A program made the position numbers and the translations under genes. Shown here piece by piece: positions 43,875 through 54,678 of a stretch of DNA of 64,000 nt. Source of the stretch: Mycoplasma leachii PG50. Lineage in GTDB: Bacteria > Bacillota_I > Bacilli_A > Mycoplasmatales > Mycoplasmataceae. The stretch is taken from positions 186,001-250,000 of the forward strand of contig NC_014751.1 in assembly GCF_000183365.1 (NCBI RefSeq), in the 5' to 3' direction. Under the pieces are notes generated by a model. That model saw nothing but the letters and a program-made list of their open reading frames with translations. It was not told where the DNA came from and searched no databases. How positions within the stretch are numbered: position 1 is the first letter of the stretch; each line of letters opens with the position of its first letter.

Positions 43875-45944
43875 ATGGCTAGAGAATACAGTTTATTAAA
43901 TACTCGTAATATTGGTATTATGGCTCATATTGATGCTGGTAAGACTACTACTACTGAACGTATTTTATTTCACACTGGAAAAATTCATAAAATAGGTGAA
44001 ACACATGAAGGTGCTTCACAAATGGACTGAATGGCTCAAGAGCAAGAACGTGGGATTACTATTACATCTGCTGCTACAACTGCATTCTGAAAAAATACAA
44101 GATTTAACATTATCGATACTCCAGGTCACGTAGATTTTACTGTTGAAGTTGAACGTTCATTAAGAGTTTTAGATGGTGCTGTTGCTGTTTTAGATGGTCA
44201 ATCTGGTGTTGAGCCTCAAACTGAAACTGTTTGAAGACAAGCAACAAATTATAGAGTTCCTCGTATTGTTTTTGTTAATAAAATGGATAAAACAGGTGCT
44301 GATTTTATTTATTCAGTAAAAACTATTGGTGATAGATTAGGTGCTAAAGCTGCTCCAATTCAATTACCAATTGGAGCTGAAGAAAACTTCACAGGTATTA
44401 TTGATTTAGTTGAAATGAAAGCTTATGAGTTTGATGGAAAACCTGAAGAAAATTATAAAGAAATAGAAATTCCAACTAATTTATTAGAACAAGCTAAAGA
44501 ATTAAGAGCGCATTTAGTTGAAGTTGCTGTTGAATATGATGAAGAATTATTAATGAAATTTTTAGATGGTGGAGAAATTAGTATTTCTGAATTAAAATCA
44601 GCAATTAGAAAAGGTGTAATTAATGCCGACTTTTTCCCAGTATTAGCTGGTTCAGCATTTAAAAATAAAGGTGTTAAATTATTATTAGATGCTGTTGTTG
44701 ATTATTTACCATCACCTATAGATATTCCATCAATTAAAGGAATTTTACCAACAGGTGAAGAAGTTGAAAGACATGCAAGTGATACTGAACCTTTTTCAGC
44801 ATTAGCATTTAAAGTTATGACTGATCCATTTGTTGGAAAATTAACATTCTTTAGAGTATATTCAGGAATCTTAACTAAAGGTAGTTATATATTAAACTCA
44901 ACTAAACAACAAAAAGAGCGTGTTGGTCGTATTTTACAAATGCATGCAAATAACCGTACTGAAATTGAAGAAGTTTATTCTGGTGATATTGCTGCAGCTG
45001 TTGGATTAAAAAATACTACAACTGGTGATACTTTATGTGATGAAAAACATGAAATAATTTTAGAATCAATGGTATTTCCTGAACCTGTTATCCAATTAGC
45101 ATTAGAACCAAAAACTAAAGCTGATCAAGAAAAAATGAGTATTGCTTTATCAAAATTAGCTGAAGAAGATCCAACTTTTAGAACTTATACAGACGATGAA
45201 ACTGGACAAACAATTATTGCTGGTATGGGTGAATTACACTTAGACATTATTGTTGATCGTATGAAACGTGAATTTAATGTAGCAACTAATGTTGGTGCTC
45301 CACAAGTTTCATATCGTGAAACTATTAAATTACCAGGAAAAGCTGAAGGTAAATATATCAAACAATCTGGAGGACGTGGTTCATATGGTCATGTTGTGAT
45401 TGAATTTGAACCAAACAAAGACAAAGGATTTGAATGAGTTGATAAAATTACTGGAGGACGTGTTTCAAAAGAATATATTAACTCAGCACGTGTAGGTTTA
45501 GAAAATGCATTAAGAAACGGAGTTATTGCAGGATATCCAATGATTGATGTTAAAGCAACAATTGTTGATGGATCAATGCATGAAGTTGACTCAAATGAAA
45601 TGGCATATAAAATTGCTGCTTCAATGGCTTTAAAAGAAGCCTCTAAAAAAATGAATCCAGTTGTTTTAGAACCAATTATGAATGTTGAAGTAACAGTTCC
45701 AGATGAATATTATGGAGATGTTATGGGAAATATTTCTTCAAAACGTGGAATGATTGAAGGTTCAGAACAAAGAGGAAATGCTCAAACAATTAAATCAAAA
45801 GTACCATTAACTGAAATGTTTGGATACGCTACTGAATTACGTTCATTTACTCAAGGACGTGGAAATTACACTATGATATTTAGTCATTATGCAGAAGCTC
45901 CAAAAGCAATTGCTGATGAAATTATTAAAAAATCAGGTAAATAA
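43875..45944 (+). CDS. fusA: Elongation factor G
   Basis: Translocation GTPase, 689 residues. The G1 motif [12 protein letters not shown]3 DTPGH and G4 NKMD are visible near the N-terminus, followed by domains II to V (for example [14 protein letters not shown] and [13 protein letters not shown]). TGA is read as Trp throughout. The Shine-Dalgarno GAAAGGAAA overlaps the end of rpsG. The gap after it holds a -10 box and a GC-rich hairpin of tuf. Confidence 0.97.
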
Positions 45945-45980
45945 TATTTTTTGAATTAAGTATTAAATAAGTGTAAAATA

Positions 45981-46009
45981 TATAATAGTAAAAACGCCCC
46001 AAAAGGGGC
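45981..46009 (+). promoter_or_regulatory. tuf -10 box and GC-rich 5'-end hairpin
   Basis: TATAAT at 45981-45986 is followed by GCCCC (45996-46000), loop AAAA, GGGGC (46005-46009). With a transcript start near 45993 the hairpin would sit at the very 5' end of tuf mRNA. No T-run follows, so it is not an ordinary terminator of fusA. No good -35 was found. Confidence 0.6.
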
Positions 46010-46075
46010 AAACAAAATAGTAGAAATATATCTATTATTCTTGATTTGTTATAGAAATTTTAAGGAGAAAAAAAC

Positions 46076-47263
46076 ATGGCAAAAGAACAATTTGACCGTA
46101 GTTTACCTCACGTTAATATTGGAACAATTGGACACGTTGATCATGGTAAAACTACACTAACTGCTGCAATTACTAAAGTTTTATCTGAACAAGGTAATGC
46201 AGAATTCAAAGATTATGCAAATATTGATAATGCCCCAGAAGAAAGAGAACGTGGTATTACAATTAATACTGCACACGTTGAATATAAAACAGCTAACAGA
46301 CACTATGCACACGTAGATTGCCCAGGTCACGCTGACTATGTTAAAAATATGATTACTGGAGCAGCGCAAATGGATGGAGCTATTTTAGTTGTTGCTGCAA
46401 CTGATGGACCAATGCCACAAACTAGAGAACACATTTTATTATCAAGACAAGTTGGAGTTCCAAAAATTGTTGTTTTCTTAAACAAATGTGATATGGTTGA
46501 AGATGACGAAATGATCGATCTAGTTGAAATGGAAATTAGAGATCTATTAACTGAATATGACTTTGACGGAGAAGGAGCACCAGTTATTAGAGGTTCAGCT
46601 TTAGGAGCATTAAATGGTGATTCAAAATGAACTGGAGCAATTAATGAATTAATGGCAGCAGTTGATGAATACATCCCAACTCCACAAAGAGATGCAGATA
46701 AAACTTTCTTAATGCCAGTTGAAGATGTATTTACAATTACTGGACGTGGAACTGTTGCAACAGGACGTGTTGAACGTGGAACTGTTAAAGTAAACGAAGA
46801 AGTTGAAATTATTGGATTAAAAGAAGAACCAACTAAAACTGTTGTTACTGGATTAGAAATGTTTAGAAAACTACTTGATTTTGCTGTGGCTGGAGATAAT
46901 GTTGGAGCATTATTACGTGGTGTTGACAGACATTCAGTAGAACGTGGACAAGTTTTAGCAAAACCTGGAACTATTAAACCACATACTGTATTAAAAGCTT
47001 CAGTTTATGCTTTAACTCAAGAAGAAGGTGGACGTCATAAACCATTCTTTAATAAATACCGCCCTCAATTCTACTTCCGTACAACTGATGTTACTGGAGA
47101 AGTTACTTTACCAGAAGGAACTGATATGGTAATGCCTGGTGACAATGTTGAAATGGAAATTCAATTAATTAAACCTGTTGCTGTTGAAGAAGGAACTAAG
47201 TTCTCAATCCGTGAAGGTGGAAGAACAATTGGTGCTGGAACAGTTATCTCAATTGAAAAATAA
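46076..47263 (+). CDS. tuf: Elongation factor Tu
   Basis: Carries aminoacyl-tRNA to the ribosome; 395 residues. GTPase motifs are GHVDHGKTT (G1), the DCPGH loop (G3) and NKCD (G4). Domain 2 starts around [25 protein letters not shown] lies 7 nt before the ATG. Transcribed from its own promoter or also from the str operon, and ended by a strong terminator. Confidence 0.98.
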
Positions 47264-47280
47264 TTTATTAAATAATTTAT

Positions 47281-47312
47281 AAAAGAACTAGTATATACTA
47301 GTTCTTTTTATT
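47281..47312 (+). terminator. Terminator after tuf
   Basis: AGAACTAGTA (47284-47293) pairs with TACTAGTTCT (47296-47305), followed by T-run. Confidence 0.9.
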
Positions 47313-47383
47313 TTTTAAAATCTAGTATTTTTCTAAATCATAAACTATATAAAATATATTTTGTAAGCTAGAAAGGAAAAAGA

Positions 47384-49225
47384 ATGAAAAAAATATTAGA
47401 TTTTAGAAAGGCTAAAGAGAGTAACTTACACGAATTTTTTTCAAAATTTGCTAAATCAATTTTGACTTTTGTTGCTCTTTTACCTGCAGCTGGATTGACA
47501 ATTATTTTAGGAAAAATAATTGGTCCTTTAGGTTTAGGACAAATTAAGGCTTCAGCTAAAGTGTTTAATCAGATTGGTGGTGTTATTGAAACTGTTGGTT
47601 GAGCAGTTTTTAGTCATATGGGTTTATTATTTGCTGTTGCAATTGGTGGTACTTGATCTAAAAATAGATATGGTGGTTCATTTGCTGCTGCGTTTGCATA
47701 TTTTATTTTATTAGCTGTTGGTTCTTCAATGTTTATAACAAGAACCGATCCTAATACTAAAGAATTACAATTTTTAAACTACATTTTAGGTAGATGAGAA
47801 AAACATGAATTATTTTTTAGTAGCCAAGAAGGAGTTATGTCTATTAGATATGATGCTATTGGTGGAATTATAATGGGATTTGTTGGTGCTACAATTTATA
47901 ATAAGTATTACAACTTTAACAAATTACCACAAGCATTATCATTTTTTAATGGTGCAAGATTTGTTCCTTTTATGGTAATTATTATTGTATTACCAATATC
48001 TGTTGGTATTGGATTAATTTGACCATTATTTCAAACTGTAATTAATTATTTAGGAAATTTTTTTGCAAAAGAACAAAAATTAAAATTCCTAGCTCCATTT
48101 TTATATGGAACTTCAGAAAGATTATTATTGCCATTTGGATTACACCATATGATTACAATTCCTATGAATTATAGTCAATTAGGTGGAAATGTAGATTTTA
48201 CAAACTCAAGTCAATTTACTAATACAAATGAACAAAATGCTAAGATTATTGCTGAATTTTTTAACAGTTTATCAAACAAGGAAGATTTAAAAGCACAAGG
48301 ACAAGAAAAAATCTGATTGAGTTGAATTACTGCTTTAGGAAATATAAAAAGTGGATGAACTGATTATGCAGCAAACCATAGTAATGTTAGTGGATTATCA
48401 ATGCAGCAAGCTTATGAAATAGTATTAGATTCAGTTGTATCAGTAAGATTTAAAGTTGGACAAATGATTACTTCATCAGGTTCATTAGTTGGTGCTGGAT
48501 TAGGTATGGCATTTGCAATTCCCAAAGAAAAAAGAGCTAAATATTCTTCAATTTATTTTTCAGGATTAGCTGCTTGTTTATTAACTGGAGTTACTGAACC
48601 AATTGAATTTATTTTTATGTTTTCAGCTCCTTTATTATATGTTTTACATGCAGTTTTAACTGGAATAGCATTTGGAATTAGTGATTTTATTCCAATGAGA
48701 ATTCACGCATTTGGAGGAATTGAAACATTAGTTAAATACTTATTTGTATTTGGTCCAACTTCAATAACTGGAATTGGTATTAAAGGTATTTTATGAATTC
48801 AAGGTTTATGATTATTATTAGTAACTATTGGTTTTGGTGGAATTTATTTTGTTGTATTTTACTTCTTTACTAAAAAAACTAAACCAGCAATACCTGGATT
48901 TACTAATGATGAATTAATAACTAATATTGAAGAAAAACAAGAAGTCAAAGAAAAGACAATAAAAACAGATAAAACTGTTAAAGTTATAATTGATTTATTA
49001 GGTGGATTAGATAATCTAGAAGATATTGATGCATGTATGACTAGATTAAGAGTTAAAGTTAAAGATAAAACAAAAGTTGAAAATAAATTTAAAGAACTAA
49101 CTGGAGCTGTTGGTGTTTTAAATAAAGGAAGTTCATTACAAATTGTTTATGGTCCAAAAGCTGACATATATAAAGGTGAAATATTAGAGTTATTAGAAAG
49201 AAATAAAAATGCCAAAACCAAATAA
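47384..49225 (+). CDS. PTS permease IICB, glucose/maltose (MalX-like) family
   Basis: Sugar-importing membrane permease of 613 residues. The IIC part (about 1-495) has multiple membrane segments and the family motif GVTEPIEFIFMF. A polar loop of about 85 residues (about 263-345, with NANGKTSS-like Asn/Ser content) lies mid-protein, longer than in the nagE-like permease. The IIB domain (about 525-613) has the phosphorylated Cys551 in DACMTRLRV. No IIA is fused. The stop overlaps the GH31 gene by 17 nt, so the sugar taken up is probably an alpha-glucoside. GAAAGGAAAAAG precedes the ATG. Confidence 0.88.
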
Positions 49226-51476
49226 TATCACTAGAGAAATGTTAAAATATTCGTTTCCAATTAAACAAAGAATTTTTGATCCTAAAAATGAATATTGAAT
49301 AACAACTAAAGTTTCTGATCTTTGAACGACTAATAATAATTTATTTATTGAGATCACTTTTTCAAATTTACAAAAAGCAACTTTTCAAATTCAACTTTTT
49401 GAATCAAATATTATTAACCTAAAGCTATGACAAAAGATAATACCCACTTTATTTAATGAACATTTAAATAGTAATTTAAAACAAAGACCAATTAAGTTTA
49501 TAAAAACTAAAGATCAAATAATTATTGATCTAGATAAAGATGAAAAGTTAGTTTTTAACATCAACCCTTTTGTTTTAATGATTTTAGATAGTAAAAAAAA
49601 TATTAAAACTAGAACTACTTTAAGAACTGGATATCAATTTTTTGAAGGCTTTATTAATCCTAATTTAGGAATTGAAATTGATCAAAATAAAAATCAGAGA
49701 TTTTTTATGTCATTTGATATTGAAAATGATGAAAAATTCTATGGACTTGGCGAAAAATTTAGACCTTTAGTTAAAAATGGAGTTGAGTCTGTTATTTGAA
49801 ACTCTGACAATTCTTGTGTAACAAATAATGATTTAGCCTATAATGGTTTACCATTATTATATTCAACTAATAAGTGAGGATTTTTAGTTAATACAAGTTG
49901 CAAAACTACATTTGAAATAGGTTCTCCAACAACTGATATATTATCTTTTAAAGTTGATCAAGATTTTTTAGATTTATATTTATTTTCAAATCAAAGCTTA
50001 AAAGAATTAGTATCAAGTTATACTTTATTAACTAATAGAATTTCAAAAGTTCCAGATATTGGATATGGAGTTTGATTAAATAGACTTTATTATCATAACT
50101 ATGAAGAATTATTTGAAGCAATTAATAAGGTAAAAGAATTAAATTATCCACTAGATGTTATTACTTTAGATCCAAAATGGTTAAAAAATAGATATACAAA
50201 AAGTTGTAATTTTGAATATAATACTGATGCTTTTGGTGATTTTAAAAAACTATTTGATGATGTTAAAGCTAATGGTTTAGAAATGTGTTTTTGAATTAAT
50301 CCATACATTCAAAATGATGGGTTAGAAAATTCTAAATTTTTATTTGAAAATAATTTGCTAGTTAAAAGTAAAAATGGTGGCTATGCTCATCCTTGAACAG
50401 GAACTGAAACATATCAAGAAAATAATTACATAATTGATTTTACAAATCCAAAAGCTTATAAGTGATATAAAGATCAAATCAAAAAACTATTTAACTTAGG
50501 TTTAAGATTTGTTAAACCTGATTATGGTGATGGCTTACCTGAAGATGCTATTTTATTTAATAATTATCAAGCAAAAGATTTTAAACAATATTTTATGTTT
50601 TTATATGTTAAATGTTGTTATGAAGCTGGTGAAGAGTTTTTTGGATCTGGTAAAAATGTTGTAGTTAGTCGTCCTGGATATATTGGAACTCAAAAATTTG
50701 TTGGTAAATGATCTGGAGATAGTATAACTAGTTTTAGTGATTTAAAAAATCATTTACAAGCAGGTCTTTCTTTGAGTTTAGCTGGTGAAGTGATTTGAGG
50801 AACTGATATTGGAGGATTTGTTCAATCTAAAGATTTTAGTTTAGATTTATATAATCGTTGAACTCAAGTAGGAATGTTAAATACTTTTTCAAGATATCAT
50901 GCTTTAGGTCAAAGAGAACCTTGAAGATTTGACAAAAACACTTTAGATAATTCAATTAAATGAGCTAGATTTAAAAAAACTTTATTACCAGAATTTAAAG
51001 TTTGAGAACAAGAATCAATTAAAAAAGGATTACCAATACTAAGACCGATGGTTTTAGAAAATGAAAATAATAAAATTGCTAGATTAATAGATGATCAATA
51101 TTATATTGGTCAAAATATTTTAGTGTGTCCAATATTAAAAGAAAATTCAACTAATAGAGAAGTTTTCTTACCAGATGGATCTTGATATAAATTAGATGAC
51201 AAATCAAAAATATATCAAGGTAACTGTTTATATAGTTTTGATGTATGTTGAGATGAGATTTTAATATTTGTTAAAAATAATTCAGCTATTTTAAGATTTG
51301 ATAATGGTAATTATAATTTTAAAAATGTTAAAGATCAAGTTATAGAAATTGATATTTATGGTCAAGTTGATAATTTAGAGTATCAATTTGAAATAGGTGA
51401 TGTTTTAAATAAAATATCTATTATTAATAATCAAATTTATCCTAATTCAAACCACAAATTTATTGTAAAAAAATAA
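49209..51476 (+). CDS. Glycoside hydrolase family 31 (alpha-glucosidase/alpha-xylosidase-like)
   Basis: Protein of 755 residues, cytosolic, without signal peptide. The GH31 nucleophile is Asp438 in VKPDYGDG, which resembles the YicI-type KTDFGE rather than WxDMNE, and the acid/base is Asp504 in KWSGDSITSF. GVWLNRLYYHNYEELFE and GTDIGGF are also family-like. It cleaves terminal alpha-linked sugars. The ATG lies 17 nt inside the PTS gene and gives near-certain cotranslation: import of an alpha-glucoside followed by hydrolysis. A terminator with a long loop follows. Confidence 0.88.
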
Positions 51477-51504
51477 TATTAGTTTAATAAATTTTAATAA
51501 AAGA

Positions 51505-51553
51505 AAAAACTGAACAATTTTCTTATTTACAAGTTAATTAGTTCAGTTTTTTA
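51505..51553 (+). terminator. Terminator after GH31 gene
   Basis: AAAAACTGAAC (51505-51515) pairs with GTTCAGTTTTT (51541-51551). The loop of 25 nt is unusually long. Confidence 0.7.
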
Positions 51554-51615
51554 GTAATTTAAAATAATAAAATTTAATACTAGTTATTAATATCTATGTG
51601 TCTAAATATTAGTTA

Positions 51616-51644
51616 TTAGATAGTTTAAAATGTTATTATATACT
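51616..51644 (+). promoter_or_regulatory. Promoter of pepA
   Basis: -35 TTAGAT (51616-51621) and -10 TATACT (51639-51644), 17-nt spacing, 20 nt before the ATG. Confidence 0.6.
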
Positions 51645-51664
51645 TAGAATTAAAGGAGATATAT

Positions 51665-53020
51665 ATGATTAAATTTAATGATAAAAAAGAAGAATTAACT
51701 TTAGTTTGTTTAACTGAAGTTAATGATAAACCTTATGTATCAGATACTGATTTATCAACTACATTTATTAGTGAAGATAAAACCATTTATATGGTAATTA
51801 AAAAAGATAATAAATGTTTAAAAACTAAAATTAGAAATGCCTTTAAAAAATTTGTTCTAGCTAATAAATTTAATTTAAATGTTGACGTTGATTCATTTTT
51901 AGTATTTTTTGATATGTGTGGATGTAAAAAAGATGCTATTGAAGCAATTTATGAAACAATTGCTTTTGAAACATTTGATAAAGTAAGTTATAAAAAAGAT
52001 AGTAAACCAAACGAAGTAGTTTATAATCTTATCACAAATGAAGATGTTAAAGAACTAGAAGAAAAAGAAGCTATTAAAATGGAGTTTGTAAACTTTGCAA
52101 GAACTTTACAAGATACTCCACCAAATATTGCAACAAGTGAATATTTAGCTGAAAAAGTAGTTGAAAAGGCAAAAGAAATTGATGGACTTAAAGTTACTGT
52201 TTTAGGTAAAAAAGAAGCTACTAAATTAGGAATGAACTTATTTTTAGCAGTTAATGCAGGATCACCATATGAACCACAAGCTGTAGTTTTAGAATATGTT
52301 GGTGATGAAAATGAACCAAAAAAAGCTCTAGTTGGAAAAGGAATTACTTTTGATAGTGGTGGGTATAATTTAAAACCTTCAAGTGCTATGGAAGGTATGA
52401 AATTTGATATGTCTGGAGCTGCTATTATGTTATCAACTGTTATGGCATTAGCTAAAATGAAAGCTAAAGTTAATGTTGTTGGAATTGGTATGTTTACAGA
52501 TAATAGAATTGGGTCAACTGCTACTTTACCTCAATCAGTAATAAAATCAATGAATGGATTAACTGTTGAAATTGACAATACAGATGCTGAAGGAAGATTA
52601 GTATTAGCTGATGGAATTACTTATGTAATTAGAGAAAAACAAGCAACTGAAATTTGAGAAGCTTCAACTTTAACTGGAGCTATGGTAATTGCTTTAGGAA
52701 GTTATGCTACTGGAGTATTTACAAATTGTGATAAAAGATGAGAATTGATTTCTCAAACATCACACAAAACTAGTGAAAGAGTATGAAGAATGCCAATCTT
52801 TGATGAACACTTAGAAAAAGTTAAAGCAGATAGTGTAAATGCTGATTTAACTAATGCTGCTAAAGGAAGGGAAGCTGGTAGTTCTACTGCTGCAGCCTTT
52901 TTAAGTGCATTTGCTGAAGAAAAACCATTTGTTCACTTTGATATAGCTGGAACTGCAGATAAAGCTGGTAGAGGACAAGCAGTTCTAGTTAGAACTTTAT
53001 TTGAAATATTTAATAAATAA
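51665..53020 (+). CDS. pepA: Leucyl aminopeptidase (M17)
   Basis: Two-metal cytosolic aminopeptidase that finishes degradation of imported or intracellular peptides; 451 residues. Hallmarks: VGKGITFDSGGYNLKP (metal and active-site Lys/Asp), GAAIML, NTDAEGRLVLADGITY (the M17 signature with metal Asp/Glu and the Arg) and GREAGSSTAAAFL near the C-terminus. TGA is read as Trp around residue 331. AAGGAGAT precedes the ATG. Monocistronic. Fits with two oligopeptide transporters in the same window. Confidence 0.94.
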
Positions 53021-53090
53021 TAAAAATAATCATTTTGTGCAAAATAATTAGAAATAATTTATTTTACAGTTCCAATTTAATAATTAAATT

Positions 53091-53118
53091 AAAAAGGATC
53101 TATTAAAGATCCTTTTTT
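53091..53118 (+). terminator. Terminator after pepA
   Basis: AAAAGGATCT (53092-53101) pairs with AGATCCTTTT (53107-53116), followed by T-run. Confidence 0.87.
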
Positions 53119-53200
53119 TCAATAATTGTAAATATTTTTTTATTTTAAAAAAAAATTACAAAAATAATAATATACATTTACTTGTAAATTTAGTTATAAC

Positions 53201-53240
53201 ATTAAAAAAATCATAAGATTTCTAAAAAATAAAATCTTAT
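53201..53240 (-). terminator. Terminator after DUF285 lipoprotein gene
   Basis: On the minus strand ATAAGATTT (53240-53232) pairs with AAATCTTAT (53221-53213), then GATTTTTTT. It overlaps the ancestral stop codon at 53237-53239. Confidence 0.7.
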
Positions 53241-53494
53241 TTTGAATAGGTAATGCTTATGTTAAATTTAGGAAGATTTTCATTTCCAAATGTGTTTTGA
53301 ACTTCTTTATTAAAGTCTTTAGTTATAATAACTTTTTTTACATCTCATTTACTTAAATTTTGTGAGAATGATTTGGCTCTACTAAATGTTCCTTGCATAT
53401 TTTCAACATTAGAAGTAACTCAATTGGAAATATTTCGGTTGAATGATACTGCACCTGCAAAAGTATTGTATAAACTTTTAACTTTTGACACATC
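53237..53494 (-). pseudogene. Untranslated 3' remainder of the DUF285 lipoprotein gene
   Basis: After the in-frame TAA at 53495-53497 the same frame stays open for 85 codons to TAA 53237-53239 with further DUF285 repeats: DVSKVKSLYNTFAGAVSFN, VTSNVENMQGTFSRAKSF, then a tail ending ITYSK. The preserved frame and repeat pattern show this is the original C-terminus. The interrupted codon occupies the place of the conserved Trp before DVS, normally TGA here, so one G-to-A change explains the stop. The full protein would have 402 residues. Confidence 0.8.
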
Positions 53495-54445
53495 TTAAGT
53501 TGCAATATTTCCATTAAAATTAGTAGCATCTCAAAACATTTGATTAATATTAGCTAAGCTAGAAGTTTCTCATTTATCTAAATCTTGATTAAATTTCTCT
53601 GCGCCTGCAAACATATCATCCATATCTCTAACATTGTTTACTTTTCATTCGTTTAAAGGCTGATTAAATTTTGCAGCATCCTTAAACATACCACTCATAT
53701 CAACAACATTTGAAGTATTTCATTTTGATATATCCTGATTAAAATTAGATGCACCATCAAAAACAGTAGACATTTTTTTAATATTTTTAGTATCTCATAA
53801 ATCTAAGTTTTCTACTTTTGATATTTTAGATTTAGAAAAAGCATCTTTAAGTGAATTAATTTTTAATGGCAAGTGCTTTGGAACTTCTGTAATAGTTTCT
53901 TGAATTTTATTAATTTGTACATTTGTATTTGAATTCTTTTTATATCCTATTTGAATTAGTTTTTTCTTATCAGAAGAATAAATCGTTTCTACTTCATTAT
54001 TTAAAACTTTTTTAGGAGTAAAAATCACACTAGAACCATAAAGTCTTAATTTAATAGTATTTTTATTAGCGCTATTCTTATCTTCTTTTAGATTTTCATT
54101 TTCATTAACACCATTTTCAAGTTCAAGTTCATTTAAATCTTGTTCTTTTGCATAGACTAACAATTGATCTAAAACATCTTTATAGGTGTGAAATGCTGCA
54201 AAACCATTTTCTTGTTGTTTAAAAATTGCTTGTAATTTATTTTTTTCTTCTTCAGTTGCTGGTCTTCTAGGTTTTTCTTTTTTTGGATTAGAATTATTTG
54301 ATTGATCTGATGACATTTGATCAGAATTTGTATTCTCTCTATTTTGATTGTCAGATTTATAATTATTATTTTTACAACCAATTACAAATAAGCTTGATGT
54401 AGCTATTAAACCAAGTGATGATAAAATTGTTAATAATTTCTTCAT
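53495..54445 (-). CDS. Truncated DUF285/BspA-like surface lipoprotein
   Basis: Product of 316 residues as read. A signal peptide with lipobox ends at FVIGCKNN (Cys 24), then a Ser/Asn/Lys-rich spacer with PRRPATEEEKNKLQ. The header domain (KKLIQIGYKKNS, LPLKINSLKDAF) matches the one in the two DUF285 proteins at 20816 and 21899. About four DUF285 repeats follow (WNTSNVVDMSGMF, WKVNNVRDMDDMF and others) before an early TAA at 53495-53497. AAAAGGAAAAG precedes ATG 54445. The promoter has a T17 spacer, so expression may switch. Surface exposure is inferred from the lipobox. Confidence 0.82.
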
Positions 54446-54493
54446 TTCTTTTCCTTTTTAAATAGATGAATTTGATTTAAACATTTTAATTTT

Positions 54494-54519
54494 AATATAA
54501 AAAAAAAAAAAAAAATCAA
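54494..54519 (-). promoter_or_regulatory. Promoter with homopolymer T17 spacer
   Basis: On the minus strand a -35 TTGATT (54519-54514) runs into a T-tract and then TATATT (54499-54494), spaced 14 nt, followed by TAAAAT. Insertion or loss of T would shift the spacing around the 17-nt optimum, as in poly-A-regulated mycoplasma lipoprotein promoters (vlp type). Confidence 0.6.
54499..54515. repeat. A17/T17 homopolymer
   Basis: Seventeen consecutive A on the plus strand (T on the transcribed strand of the lipoprotein gene), the longest homopolymer I saw in the window. Confidence 0.88.
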
Positions 54520-54587
54520 GATTTTTTTACGTTATTTTTCATAACATTCATAGCAATTATTAATAAATAAAAACACTAAATACCAAT

Positions 54588-54608
54588 AAAAAAATGAGAT
54601 TGCTCTCA
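54588..54608 (-). terminator. Terminator after alaS
   Basis: On the minus strand TGAGA (54608-54604) pairs with TCTCA (54599-54595), followed by TTTTTTT. Confidence 0.75.
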
Positions 54609-54678
54609 CTTTAATGTTAATATTAAATTTAAAAAAATAATAAAACAATTTACTTATTAATAATTAATATATTAACTT

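Noticed and set aside
45996..46009. GC hairpin as terminator of fusA
   Set aside because: No T-run follows it, and it lies just downstream of the probable tuf -10 box.
46181..46674. Minus-strand open frames opposite tuf
   Set aside because: They mirror the codon bias of tuf, have no Shine-Dalgarno and no family-like sequence.
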